DNA of 64,000 bases from Dipetalonema caudispina (GCA_013365325.1 JABVXV010000018.1:62001-126000); one strand, 5' to 3'; numbered from the stretch's first letter, positions 27,950 to 40,700 are shown. Translations and numbers: made by a program. Notes: generated from the letters alone by a model not told the origin.

Positions 27950-28657
27950 CAAAGATTGACGAGAGAAGAATGGACGAAAGATTAAATGGGACTAAGAATA
28001 CATTAGGCTTATATACGAACATCAGGGATAACATGTAGATAGTATTAGATTGAAGGAGACTATGAGGAAGTAATAAGATCTTGTAATAATATGTTCCAGG
28101 GATTGAGAAAACTCTCACAGGGATAAGTGGGTGACCTTTGCTACTTCAGGATTCAAAATGATCCAATGGGTCAGTATCCAGTTCGCGATAGGTGTCAAGA
28201 ATTATTGGTATCATTGATATGATTTGTGAAGTGGGAAGATTTGTAAACGTTTAATTATCATTGTTATTATTGTTATTATCAGTCATTGTGTGAGCTAAAC
28301 GATATGGCAAATTCGGTGAGTGTCATCGATTATTAAATCAATACTCTTAGGTCCATCTTTACTTTCAATATCCATTCTGTTAGTTCAAGAAATGATTACT
28401 TGGAAACACTTATGTCAGGTCTTTAATAATTTTTAAAACGATAAAAAATTTCAATGTAAGGTTTTTTTTCTTGCAAAAAATTGAAAACTAGGCGTAAAGA
28501 TTTCAGATTACAGCACACAAAATGCAGCAAAGTGGTAGAATAATGTCTGATGCATGCTGAGATCTTATTTACGCAGTGCTACTGCTATCGGTTGGCAGTA
28601 GTTCGAACTGGTACTATCATCGTTTGTAATTTCATTTATATAATAGAAGCACCATCA

Positions 28658-31600
28658 ATGGCAGAGGAGAACTCCATTATTTCGTACGATAAGGATGATA
28701 CCCTGAAAAATGTTGATGATGATGTAACAATTATGTCACTTGAAGATAGCATTGGTTGTGTTTATGGTAAATTGGTTTTGCTTGGGTAAGTATTTCCCCT
28801 TTTTTTCAGCGCCAGACAAGTCGGGAAAGCACTAATACATACAAGTCAACGATGTCATACTGCGAATACCGTGATTTGGAAGTAGATTAAATAGTATACT
28901 TTCCTAGCTGACGTTATTAACTCCTTTCATGAAGTAAATCCATAGATGCTTGCGGTCGTGTGCCACAAGACGATATGGTGCTTCAAATAACAGTCCTGAT
29001 GTCTTTAATTTTGATTTTACTTGACGGAAATTTCGATGTCATTTTTTTGAGATCTTAAAAGTTCTACAAAGGATCTCTAGTTTGATAAGTAGAGGGTAGT
29101 ACTATTCACGTCACATTTAAAATAGTTGTTTCATATGGATTCTTTCTGATCTGTAGGAAATTCTAACTCGCTGCACGTATATTGAATATTAGTGGATATG
29201 GCGTAATTAAGTTTCAAAGGTTCGCATGTATTTTATTCATTAATAGTAAATTATTTGATATTTCTTTTGTGTAGTTATAATGGGACGCTGGAAAGCAGTA
29301 GCACTTATGCTCAAGGCCGTAAGCATCGCTCAAAAATGATACTGCGCAAACGACTGACGGGTAACGGTATTAAAAAGGATCAAAGCAGTTTGGTTAACAT
29401 TCCTCCATCACAGACTCAGGTATTATGTTTGAGCGTTTCTAAATCGCCGTTCGAGAAAAGTTATGTTTATTATTTTAAGAAAAGTGTTCTGCGAGTCATT
29501 TTTATAAATTTTACATCTTCGCATCATCTAAGCTTGTCAACTTATTGATTTAAAATTCTTTCAGGTAGTGCGTGATGCTTCACGACACGTCGTGTCGTAT
29601 TCTTATAATCGTAATCACACAGTTCTTGTAGAATATAGCCCTGATCCTTACAAGGATATGTTTCAGGTGATTTCAACCTAAATCATTTTTTAGATCCTTT
29701 TCATAAAATATGAAATATTTGTTTGTCTTACCGAATTATCTGAATTAAGCGAAAATTAAGCTGAAATTAAAATCAGTTTTTTTTTCCAAACCAAAATTAA
29801 ATGATGAGTTGATTTGTGTTTAACAGATCCCGCCATTTCGGTGACAACTCACTTTATAAATGGTCGATATATTTTAAAATGTTTAAAATGCAGATGAGCA
29901 TAATATCTTAATCTATAGCAGTCTTCACCAAATGGTAGTGAAGAAAAAAAAAAAAAAAACTTGTAGCAATGAAGTTTGAAATATCCAATTTACCGTCGGA
30001 ATTCTGTTTTCAGATTGGTCGCTCTTCAGAAAAACAAATAGATTTTACTGTTGTGGACACATGGCTTGCTGCAAACGCTCTTCATCCAGGTTTTTGTTTC
30101 ATTCAATACTGTTTGTTACAACTGGATTACGAGTGGTTATCACAAGTAGGGATAGAACTTTTGTTAAATTTTCATTTACATAATCCTTTCATTGTCGAAC
30201 TGATACAATGAGTTATGTAGGCGTTTCTAACTTGCGATAGGAAATTTTTCAGTTTAAGAAAAGTATGTAGAATGAATAATTGATAATCGTTAATAAGATG
30301 GTCTGTCATAAAAATGGGCGTAAGGATATCTTACAAAAGAAAGAAAGCTTAAGGATGAATACATGATTAGGATTAAACATGTTTTTAGTTAACATGTAGC
30401 GCACAATGGTGAGAAAGCTTAACGAATTGTGAGTATATGCATGAGATGGTATGGATCACATGTTGAGCTAACATGTGACGTATTGATAAAAGATATTTGT
30501 AAAAAGGTACAATGGTGAGAAAGCTTAACGAATGGTGATGAATCATTGACAAATTTTACAATTATTGCCTTTTGATTACATGACATAATTCTTTATAGTA
30601 ATTGGTTTAGTTAAGAATGATTTCGGGTTTCCCGACATGGTCTGAATTTAAATTATGTGCTCTTCATGTACCGAGTTCATTCATTTATTTTCTGTGGAAG
30701 TCCTTCTGTTAACGTTAATAATAGTGCAGCTGGCGTTTCATTAATTTTACAAGAAATTTGAAGGAAAGTAATTTCAGGAGTTCATAATGAACCTGGATCC
30801 GAGAATGGTGTACTTGATGCTTTTGGAGTTGGAAAAGATGCGCGTTGCAACATTCCGCGACCAATATCTTCAACTATTAGTCGTTACGCTTGTCGGATAC
30901 AGATTAATCGTGACTATCCTCATCGAGCTTTTTTGTATGCAGCTGGATTTGACAGTTCCCGGAACATTTTTCTTGGAGTACTTTCTTTGTTCCGTGTTTT
31001 CAAAAATCTACTTGGCATTTTTCTCTATTTTTATTCCCTTAATTAAATGCCTTGCCTTCATGATTTCCAGCAATGGCGACCTTTATATTTGAACACTGCT
31101 ATACATCTTCATTATATTAGTGATCATTTATTGAAATCTCTCACTTTTCCTTTGGAAATTAATTGCACGAAATATCTAGTTTGAACCTAATTAGCTTTTC
31201 TGTGATTTTGATAATTTACTCCAACAAACTGTAGGAAAAGGCAACAAAGTGGACAAAATGTGATGGCGAAATTGATGGCCTTACAACGAATGGTATTCTT
31301 ATTCTTCACCCAAATACCATGCAGGTACGATGATTTCTCACCTTACTACTATTAATTTTAAGCAATCCAAACAAACAATAACTGATTAGATTTCGGCGCT
31401 AAAAAATGTGCATTCTCAGATATATGTAACAAACCTACCATTAGAAGTGATGAACAAACTTTTCGCTTCATTTTGCATTTTGCATAAAAACTAATCAAAG
31501 GTGGACTTTTGATTTAGCCCTTTATTAATTTGAAAGGACACGTGAGAATTTTAACTGAAATATACCTAACTAAAATGTGAATGCAGCCAACAAATTGACT

Positions 31601-33270
31601 TAGAAAGATCAAGCTTGTGATTTTAATCCAGTTCTCGGTGGAAGTCCACCAAATCTTAGCAGGAATGCTTGCAAATCTACAAGATTTTTGGTGAGCAGAA
31701 GGCAGTGTCATTTGTTTTGGTCTCTTCATTCATTTTTAATTCCAGAAGACCTGCTATCTCATTCTCATTTGTCTAATGTCGAAAGTGATAAAAGTACTTC
31801 ATATCTTTTTATTTGCATACTTAGTGGGAATTGTTTGATGAAATTTAATGCTTAAAAGAAAATTATTCAGAATTTCGATCAAAGTATGAAAGACCATATG
31901 GGGATGTTTGTGTGGCGTGAGGTCTCTGTCGATGGTGACATCTACAATATAAGGGAAACACGATCTTCGACCAAACGGGGAGAATTATTAGCGGATGAAA
32001 CCAACGAATTGCAGGTATATCAAACTGTAACTTAAAATGTAGGTCTTCTCAATCTTGATGACTTTATTTATTAAATTCTTGGTCCATTAGAGATGATTAT
32101 TGAAATTATTAGAATAAATTTCCGATTTGCAGGATGGGACATTAATTGACCTCTGTGGTGCTACGCTTTTATGGAGGACGGCTGAGGGCTTGACGAAAAG
32201 TCCGTGCCGAAGTGAGCTCGAGTCAAGGTATGTTTGTGCATAAGGTTTGTTCTTTGTAAATTCGAATTATGTTTTAGGTGATAGTTTTTCAATGGTCTCA
32301 ACTTCTTTTTTATTTTCTTAAGGATTTTTAGACTAAATGAAATCAATGCTGGAAAGCCGCAGTGTCCAGTTAATCTTAATACTCTCATTATTCCAAGGAA
32401 AAAGTCAGCGAAAAGTTATGGTTCTTCTAGACAACCATATGTATGTTTTGTTTTTATAATAAAGCTTTTCGCCTCTCATTTTATTAATTATTGATAAAAA
32501 TACAGTCTCCAACATTTATCACTAGCAACTTTCAATATCTTGAGGCAGTTTGTCTTTAGACATTATTTTTAGTTTAAGCACCCAACCATGTGAGTATCCT
32601 TCGTGTCACAAATCATTTCAGAATAAAAATTTTGCTTAATGTTATGAATAATTATCAATTTTAGGTCTATCTTAATTGCGGCCACGTACAGGGGAAGCAC
32701 GCATGGGGCAAAAGTGACAAAAGTGACAGCGGGACTTTATACAAATGTCCCATATGTTTAGTGGATTCATCTAAAATAATTCAGCTAGTTATGGGGATGG
32801 AATCAGCATTCCATCTTGATTCAGATGCATTGGACTATGCTTTCAATCCATGTGGACATGTTGCTTCACTATCCACTGTGAGGTGAGTAGTCGAAATTTC
32901 TTTGATTTATTGTCAAAATATCTCAAAAATGTTCAAAATTGCATTCATCGTACTTACCAAATATTTTTGTTACTTTTAGCATGTATAGACGTTTTAATGT
33001 AATGAGTTTTATTCTGTGAGAAATATTCATAAGTTTAATTTAATAGTTGGTCAAAAAATATACATCTTATCGAATTTCATTGAAAGTCCAAATAGTAGTG
33101 GGAAGTCATATTCCGGAACTGACTCGGCTTCTTGCAGGTATTGGTCTCGCATTCCGTTACCACATGGCACAAGTAGTTTTCATCCGGTATGTCCATTTTG
33201 TACATCACTGTTATCAATGGATAAACCTTATGTTAGGCTTATTTTCCAGGACCACTGCTCTGATTCATAA
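28658..33270 (+). CDS. Pellino family E3 ubiquitin ligase
   Basis: Eleven exons in phase: 28658-28785, 29275-29419, 29565-29666, 30014-30089, 30778-30977, 31235-31324, 31871-32014, 32133-32227, 32323-32440, 32665-32882 and 33138-33270, giving 482 residues. The N-terminal FHA-like domain has YGKLVLLGYNGTL, DMFQIGRSSEKQIDFTVVDT, ISRYACRIQINRDYP and YAAGFDSSRNIFLGEKATKW. The conserved core DGTLIDLCGATLLWRTAEGL follows. The C-terminal CHC2CHC2 RING-like domain is complete from about residue 367: NCGHVQGKHAWG, CPIC, NPCGHVASL, YWSRIPLPHGTSSFHPVCPFC. Pellinos attach ubiquitin to IRAK-type kinases in Toll/IL-1 receptor signalling; the target in nematodes is not evident from sequence. The N terminus is about 40-60 residues longer than usual and acidic (SYDKDDTLKNVDDDV). 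The start is the first ATG of the open frame after an acceptor-like site; an upstream coding exon cannot be excluded. Confidence 0.95.
30403..30532. repeat. Imperfect 106-bp-spaced repeat in Pellino intron
   Basis: ACAATGGTGAGAAAGCTTAA plus the next four bases occur identically at 30403-30426 and 30509-30532. A weaker pair, GTTAACATGT and GCTAACATGT, also recurs between and before them. The copies suggest an old local duplication within the large fourth intron. Confidence 0.85.
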
Positions 33271-34887
33271 TTCTTGAATATATAAATGGTTTGCAGTGTT
33301 AGGATCTCCAATATTTCTTTATAATTCTTTTTTAGTTCTTCACATATTACAGCCTCAGCGAACGGCTACAATTATTCGGGGTTTTAAGATTTTGTTGCAA
33401 CTGAAGTCTTGTATTTTTTTTAGCTTTTAAAAGCTATGCTTGAAACGGATAAGCAGAACATTCCTCATGCTCGTCTGATCACTTTATGAAAGTTTCTTTT
33501 TCTTTTACAACTTTTTTAATGCAGTTCCTTGCAGTGTAGTATTTTGAGATGTTAATGTGCTTGTTAACATTAGATATATTGCAAGCTATGGCCTAAAAAT
33601 TTTTTACGGTCGTTTATTATCACTACTTTTAACTGATGTGGAATTACGAATTGGTTTAGTCGTTTAATTGAAAATTCAATTTTGTTTTATGAAAAGCTTG
33701 TCATGTTATATCTAGTTACGGTGGACATACCACATTAGGACATATTATTCGTTATACATATTTGTTGTATTTTAGTCTATTTCTTTCTTCTTTCATCTAA
33801 TTTATAAAGTTCTAAACTTCGGAGGTTTGGGGGCGTACATTTGAAGTAAAATTTATTGGTTATTTATGAGAACTTATGGCCATCATCAAATTTAATTAAT
33901 GGTTGATAGACTGTTCTCGATTCACTGTTTAAAGGGAGGCAAGTCTGGCTTACGTTGTTGACGATGAATGATGCAGAAAGAATAAACAAAACCAATCTTT
34001 ATCTCCTTTCTACCTGCACTTTTGTCATTTTTGTCTTTTCTTTCCACTTTTTTCTCCAACGATCAATTGTAACTTGTATTTTCGAGCATTTCTTTTGCTG
34101 TACAAATTATTTTACATTTATGTTGGCAGAGTTTAAATTTGGTAAATTTTATTTTGTTTGTAAATAATGACATTGAAGCATGTGATTAGTTAAAAATTTG
34201 TTTCAGTTTTGGTCATTTGCTACAAATTAAATTAAATTTTATATTTTGGGTGTTGTTGTTCAACTTTGGACTTCAAGCATTTCATAAAAGCTGCGTAGTA
34301 CCTTTTTCGTTGCATGGATTTCAAAATGTTGATTAAAAATATCAGGAGATTCGACACGATCTCGAAATTTCATTAATTTTGTAAAGAGTCGAGCAATATT
34401 CGATACCATTTTGAAAGTGACAATGAAAGGAAGGTTTGTTGGATGGAGATAGAAAGAAGCAAAAGAAAGAATAAGACGAAAAAAGGCAAGGTCTCCTCAA
34501 TAGTCGCCGTGTGAGAGTCACTGGATGCTTCAGTATCTCAGATTTGATTTCGAATCAAAGTAAGAATAGAAAGTTACTGAACCATGTTCTTGGTTATGTC
34601 TGAAGCATGTTCCTGTTACGATCACTACTTTACTCTCTGTTTTACTGTTGCTACTTGCGATAGTGTTATTATCTGCAGCTAAAAAGTTTTTCAGTATTAA
34701 TATCTTTCACCCGAGTGAAGGAAACCTTTTCATGTCCTGGAAATCCATAAGTCCTCCAAACGAAACAGACAAATTTAGGAGTACAGTGATGTGGTGATTG
34801 TGTCGTTGATGACATAGTTTCTCTTTGATTGTACTTTTGAAAATTCTATTTCTCAGATGAAGTTTACCGAAGTGTAAGGATTAAGCA
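33271..34887. other. Spacer between Pellino and LAMTOR3
   Basis: About 1.6 kb of AT-rich DNA without a supportable exon. It includes the Pellino 3' UTR and the promoter or trans-splice region of LAMTOR3. The open frame at 33955-34167 is hydrophobic, lacks splice partners and is probably chance. Confidence 0.6.
34855..34887 (+). promoter_or_regulatory. Putative trans-splice site and short upstream ORF of LAMTOR3
   Basis: TTTCTCAG ends at 34856. The next base starts a six-codon ORF, ATG AAG TTT ACC GAA GTG then TAA (34857-34877), ten bases before the LAMTOR3 ATG at 34888. If the leader is added here, ribosomes would meet this small ORF first, which could reduce LAMTOR3 translation. The leader site itself is inferred from position only. 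Confidence 0.4.
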
Positions 34888-35933
34888 ATGGAAATAACGA
34901 AGTCATTGCAAAAGTTATTGTTGAATACGCAAGGCGTGCAGCATATCTTCATTACTGACAAGGAAGGTATACCGATTATCGGTGTGAATGAATCGGGCGG
35001 TATGATTTTAACTTCTTCCGTTATCTAATCCTTACCTTAAAATCTCTTATACTGTTCAAGTTAAATTAATTTAGCTTTAAATCAGATATTTCGCAATATC
35101 TTCTAGCACTCAGTTTTTTCCATTTCTTTACACTCTTGAGCGATTTTCATCTGATGAACTTGCTCGATTCTGTCACTTACATTAAGTACTTTTCGATTGT
35201 CTGGTGAACGTATCTTTCTCTCAGATATCATTGTGTGACACTCGTCTGGAATAGGCAAATGTTACAGATGGTTCTTAGTTATCTTAATTACGCTTGGAAA
35301 TCGTAACTTTTAGGGACTTTTAATTTGTTTACAGAAGAAGATTTACGAAATCGAATGCAGCTTATTAATAGTAATCAGATAACGATGGAACAGATACCCA
35401 AATTGAATCTTGGAGAACAAAAATCGGCTATTTTTTGGTATACATTTTATTCTTCTGTAGTCAATATTTGGGTAGAATATTCAATTTTGCAAGTAATGAT
35501 TGATAAGTTGGCATTTCCAATTCATTTAAAATTGTCAACAAAAAAAAATTCGCGACACAAAATACATCTCAACGCGTCTCATCAAACTTCTTTGTGATGA
35601 GATCTTTTATTTGCTTTTGCAAACTAAATTTGATTCACTCATTTTCTTAAGAATCTCGAAAAACTTTTGATCTACTTTTGCAAAAACTCCTGATTCCTTT
35701 TTATTTTCCAATAATCTTACTGTTTTAATGGACATTGTGTACTGTTTTAATGAACATTATGCTTTATTTTGTATTACAGTTATGAATCAACAACTTTGGT
35801 GATACTTCAAATCAGTCAACTCTTTGTAATCATTATCGCAACTTCTAAAGCTTCCACTGGTACACTGCGAAACCTCAGGCATTCACTGGAACCGATAATT
35901 ACCGAAATTGCAAATGCGGCTGGTTTACACTGA
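34888..35933 (+). CDS. LAMTOR3 (MP1), Ragulator scaffold subunit
   Basis: Three exons in phase: 34888-34999, 35335-35437 and 35780-35933, giving 122 residues, the family's usual length (about 124). It is a single roadblock/longin fold. The start, SLQKLLLNTQGVQHIFITDK followed by EGIPIIGV, matches the N-terminal helix and first strands of the family. KLNLGEQKSAIFCYESTTLV matches the strand around the conserved SxxCxY segment. The last exon ends with the C-terminal helix LRHSLEPIITEIANAAGLH. LAMTOR3 pairs with LAMTOR2 in Ragulator on late endosomes/lysosomes, where it tethers Rag GTPases for mTORC1 activation and scaffolds MEK1-ERK. It lies 1.6 kb after Pellino on the same strand and 1.8 kb before the DRH helicase. 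A short upstream ORF precedes the start. Confidence 0.93.
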
Positions 35934-36100
35934 CTCCAATATATTTGCTTTTTAGTGAAATATATTTATAATGTTTTTTACTCTTTGTTTTAAATTTGGA
36001 TCGAGTTGCAATCCATAGCTTACAGAGATTTTAAAATCTGTCGATATTGTGCGCGGCAGTTACTCGTTTTTCCGACGACTAAAATATAACACATATTATT

Positions 36101-36442
36101 AACGTGTATATTTGTTGCTCCAGTGCAATAACTTGTTTTGGTTAGCAGGTCCACAAAATTAAATTAATAGATTTTTTAAGTGCTGCATATGTGCATGAAC
36201 TACTTTCAGTCGATTGTCAGANNNNNNNNNNNNNNNNNNNNNNNNNNNNNNNNNNNNNNNNNNNNNNNNNNNNNNNNNNNNNNNNNNNNNNNNNNNNNNN
36301 NNNNNNNNNNNNNNNNNNNNNAACGTGTATATTTGTTGCTCCAGTGCAATAACTTGTTTTGGTTAGCAGGTCCACAAAATTAAATTAATAGATTTTTTAA
36401 GTGCTGCATATGTGCATGAACTACTTTCAGTCGATTGTCAGA
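36101..36442. other. Assembly gap with unmerged 121-base overlap
   Basis: Bases 36222-36321 are exactly 100 N. The 121 bases before the gap (36101-36221) and after it (36322-36442) are identical by eye, both starting AACGTGTATATTTGTTGCTC and ending GATTGTCAGA. A fixed-size gap between two identical ends is what results when two overlapping contigs are scaffolded but not merged. The gap is therefore probably not real sequence, unless a tandem duplication is present. Confidence 0.93.
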
Positions 36443-37358
36443 ATGCCAGAAATAGAGTCCTTCTTAACAATGTTCATAAGAGGTTTATTAGTGCGATTTT
36501 CATAATTTTTCATTCTAAATGCTGCATGTTCTTATCTGATTAAAGACATCAAATTTCTCATGAATTTTACAGAGATTTCAAAAAGCATTTGGCTTAGTTT
36601 TATTTTTTGCTCAAGATCCTCAATTTTTTGAATTTTAAAATTACATACTTTCGAAAAGTTGCTTATTTCAAATCGAATTTAAGATCAAATGATCGCATGA
36701 ATGCAGGATACAGTCAAAAATTAAATATAATAAGAGTCGGATTTCTTGCATTTTATATAGTATCTTTTTTTATACACTAAGTCGTGGTCTTTTCCAACAG
36801 GATCATGAAACAATAAGAAGTTTTCAGCATTGCAGTTACCCGATTTCTCAGATAATTTTATTAGGCTTGTGCTAAAGAAGATAAGTGCTTTGTGAAATGC
36901 AAAAATGAATCTATAGTTCACTTTGGTATGAGGCGCATTTTGGCTTCTATTGTTCTTTTGAATAGCGGTTAACTTGTGCTTGTTTATGTTATGCAAAAGT
37001 GAAGAAGAATAAACAACGAATGGTAAGGCAACATTTTATTTTGCTGAAAACCTCTGCCAACATCTGTAAAGATTGACTCAAAAATTTCGGGATGGAATTC
37101 CAGATTTCCAGTACACTTTAGAGATACATTTTGTAATATGAATGCGTGAAAAGCATTAAAACACAGGCAGTCAGCGTGATATTGCGAGTAACATTCCAAA
37201 CGTTGAATCTTTTGACGTTTGTATGATTTTCAATCAGTCGAATCTTGTTAACCTTCTTCGCAAAATGAAAAACAGTCACAGCGAGCAATTAGTGAACCGT
37301 AACTTCATTCGGTAGTCTTTCACATTCATACCGGTTTCAAATCCTTTTATGATGATAT

Positions 37359-37396
37359 ATGTGCACATGTCATCCGCACAGATGACATGTGCACAT
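37359..37396. repeat. Perfect 16-bp hairpin upstream of DRH gene
   Basis: ATGTGCACATGTCATC (37359-37374) and GATGACATGTGCACAT (37381-37396) are perfect inverse complements across the loop CGCACA. It lies 325 bases before the helicase start codon. It could be a structured RNA or a palindromic protein-binding site; no T run follows. Confidence 0.85.
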
Positions 37397-37710
37397 CATT
37401 GACCTTTAGGTATTTCATTTCAATTAAGGTGGATTATTCCTTCAAATAAATCCAAAATGAAAATGAAAATCGATATGAAAACAAATGTGTGTTTGAAAAT
37501 AACCTTTACCATCCTTGACCTCACGTTAGAGCCCAGCTTTCCACCGTATCGCTGATATGTCGGCATATCAAGTGGAATAATACCTTGAATGAGACATGAA
37601 TGTTGCATTTGTTCTGGCCTCTCATCGATTTGAAGTTTGAGGGAGGATGTTAGGTGATATTTCAGGTAACTAATTCATCTAGTGATGACTTGGCTCATTT
37701 ATTTTGGCCC

Positions 37711-37720
37711 TTACAGGTAG
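37711..37720 (+). promoter_or_regulatory. Probable trans-splice acceptor of DRH gene
   Basis: TTACAG ends at 37716, four bases before the start codon at 37721. No upstream coding exon is visible, so spliced-leader addition here is likely. This would also be needed if the gene is a downstream member of an operon. Confidence 0.5.
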
Positions 37721-40700
37721 ATGGTTCAGATGACAACTAAATTATCACAACAAAATTCTAGCGAGAATGACGAGTTCTCAAAATTAGTAAGTTGTTCTTT
37801 TCCATCAGCACATTCACCTTTAACTTTGAGTTATATGTCTAAAATCTTTGTGATTCAACAATTCCAAATATGTTTGTGTGGCTTCTGATGTCATCCATCA
37901 GTTGATTCTTCTTCATATTATCATGCTTTATGTTTATCCTATGTGAAACAAACCTTCTTGATATTATAGAAATTTCGTTTAAACTGGAATTATTTAGATG
38001 ACAAGTAATGAAGGATTTCGTTTGGGACATTTAAGGCTTTACAAAGCAGAATTGCTGGAATCAGTTGATAGTGTCGAAAAATTGCAACAATTTCGCCAAT
38101 TTTTCGGTACGACAGTTTGCAAAATGTTGTCAAAATATCGTTAAAATTACAGTATCCTTATGTTTTCAACTCAATTTTTAAGTTTCCTACTAGTAGTTGG
38201 CTTAATTTTCTATTGGTGATGATTCCAAGTTGTCGTTACTGTAATTGCATTGATTTTTAATTTTCATAAAGTTTCTGCAGCAGACGTCTCACTGTTTCCA
38301 TTTCATAGCTCACAACTGTTTTTCTTTCGACTTACTGTTAAATACTAGCTAAGCTCTTAATCCTGTTTTGGGGCATTGTTTTGATGAAATAGGTTACTTG
38401 AGAAATCCATGTCTATAAGATCTAATTATGTTTCAGATGATCCGAGATATTTTACTCAGCTTTTGGATTTGTATAAGGATGACTCCGGTAAAAAAGTAGC
38501 GCTAAATAATTTCTGGCGTCGGATATGTTTTAATCGTGAAGCTATGGATCATCTATTCTCTATGGCCATTGAAGGTACTGATGTTGGAACATATCAGAAC
38601 TATCCGAGGCATTCAGCACTAAGAATCTCATAATTTGTAACGCATATATGCTTGAAATTACGGGGCATCGTCTTTTCTGTGAGGCTTGTAGTTCAAATAT
38701 TCCTTTGAATCTACTACTGTTGGTCGACTGCTAGTCGAATGGTGTTTATATTCCTAGAAAAATAACCATAATAAGAAATCATGAAAGCTCGTGAAAGCTT
38801 TGGAAGGACCAAAGGAATTGAAGTAAAATGTGTGCAAGAGTTTACTTAGATTAAATAAAAAGAGTGAAAATCGCCACATTCCAAGTTCGTAATTATACTA
38901 TCCCGTATTAAATCATCTCAAATTAAGTCAAGATTTGTTTTTTTGAATTCATATTTATTTCGTGATATAAGAACCTACTGATTGGTTTCTCATCATCCAT
39001 TCTGTTGCAGAGAACAAAGCTCTGCTTGATTTGATTCGTGAAAATATATCAGCGAAATCATTGGAGTATTACCGTAAAATGTTCGATGAAGATACAAAAA
39101 GAATGGATAAAATCACAATGACAGTTGAACCGCTGCCAATATGTACAGGGTTAAAAGACGCCGGCTATGAATCCATTAAGAATATTGTGCGAGAAATGAT
39201 GAAAAATAAAAGTATGAAGTTCATATTTCTATTTTATCTTAACATTATTAATCGAATTAAAATTTTTTTAATATTTTTTTCTGCACAACTGCTTTTCGTA
39301 TAAATAATTCCAGTTTCATGATGAGGAAAACGAAATTCGTTCTTATGGTATGTGTTTCGTTTTCATTTTCGTTTTACTATAAGAAAAAACCTTTTCAGAG
39401 TATGAAGAAGCGGCATGTTATCTAATGAGGAACCTACCTAAAATGAAGAATTTGGAGGGTAGTTGGTATTTCGATTTCTTAAATGCTTGCCTTACTGATA
39501 GCGCTAATCGTTCAATACCTGAATTTATCGATCCTGATTACAAGATCCACTTAGGTCAGTTTCCGGAAATCGGTTTACAGATGATGAAGTTAATGGAATA
39601 GTGTAGTTATTTTCAAGTGATTCAGTTGTTCCAAATCCCTGTGCAAATGTTAGCTGAACTGTCATCTTTGTATTTGTCTTAAACAAACGTCGTTTAGACG
39701 CCTACAATGCACAGTGTCGAATCCTGAAGATATCTCAAAATAAATTGGAACTACAAAACGGATTGCCGAACACCGTGGAAGAACTAGAAGAACCAGAGAA
39801 ACCGGAAAGTCGCACCCAAGAACAATACAAGAAATACCGCATGAAGGCATTTAGTGTGTCCTTTGTAGTTTGTTTACTGAGTGAAATTGTTTCAAACTTA
39901 ACAGTAGAACTTGTTACTTTTTTATATTGGTACCATTAACTCGGCAACGTTAGTATATTGCAATAAAAGGAATGGTTAGGTTTCAGGCGATGAAAAATTA
40001 GAATGCTTGGAGGATGCGGAATCAATCGAATTGCGACCATATCAGCAGGAGTTAGTCGAAGCAGCTTGTCGCGGGGTGAACACTATTATTTGTGCTCCAA
40101 CTGGTTCGGGAAAAACTATTGTAGCTGCACACATCATCCTGGAACATTTTCGAGCTATGAAAGCTACAAATAAACCGTCCAGAGTATGTTTTTGTTGTTA
40201 TTAGAGAAATTGTGCTCAGTTTTTATTTCTATCGAACGGAGTTACATCACGGTACTGAAATTATATCGGCTTAATTCTATCGATATGATATGTATGTTCC
40301 GGAACCTTTAGGAAAACTTAGAGTGCATGTATCACATGTTGGCTGAGTTCAGACAAAAACTAGTTGCAAATTGATTGAAAGCTGACGTCTAACAGCACGA
40401 TTCTAAATTGAATAAAATACACATGGATTTCTCAATTACTTGTGCTTGGCGTGATCCGCATCGTAAAAGAAATCGTTAAATCAGTAGTCTACCTTTCCTA
40501 TTAATGTTGCTTATTATTTATCTGTTGAAAAATTCATCAGTAAGAATGTTTGAAACAAACTTCTAAAATTTCAGCTGTTTTAGGTAGCAATGCTTGTACC
40601 AACAATTCCACTTGTAGAACAGCAGTGTATAATGTTGAATCGTTATCTGCGAAAAACGTTCTGGGTTGATGGTATGAGTGGAAGTGAACCAGTCGATGAA

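Larger units (their letters stand above)
20849..28657. other. Long gene-free stretch
   Basis: About 7.8 kb with no exon chain that I can support. Open frames at 25597-25902 and 25975-26310 are the longest (about 100 codons) but lack splice context and recognisable motifs. Two short tandem duplications are visible (23729-23766 and 27899-27949). A mini-exon candidate, ATG GCA AAT TCG followed by GTGAGT, sits at 28304-28315 just after an acceptor-like TTATCAG and could be an alternative first exon of Pellino; its phase (0) does not match the acceptor I see at 28645. Confidence 0.55.
35934..37720. other. Spacer with assembly gap between LAMTOR3 and DRH gene
   Basis: This spacer holds a 100-base run of N, its 121-base flanking duplicates and a 16-bp perfect hairpin. 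Short minus-strand open frames at 36721-37199 and 37420-37608 have no splice partners. No gene is supported. Confidence 0.65.

Noticed and set aside
33016..33137. Reading frame extending upstream of the last Pellino exon
   Set aside because: The CTTGCAG acceptor at 33137 joins in phase to the previous exon and gives the uninterrupted conserved RING sequence.
36180..36383. Open frame running across the N gap
   Set aside because: It consists of N-translated residues joining two copies of the same non-coding overlap.
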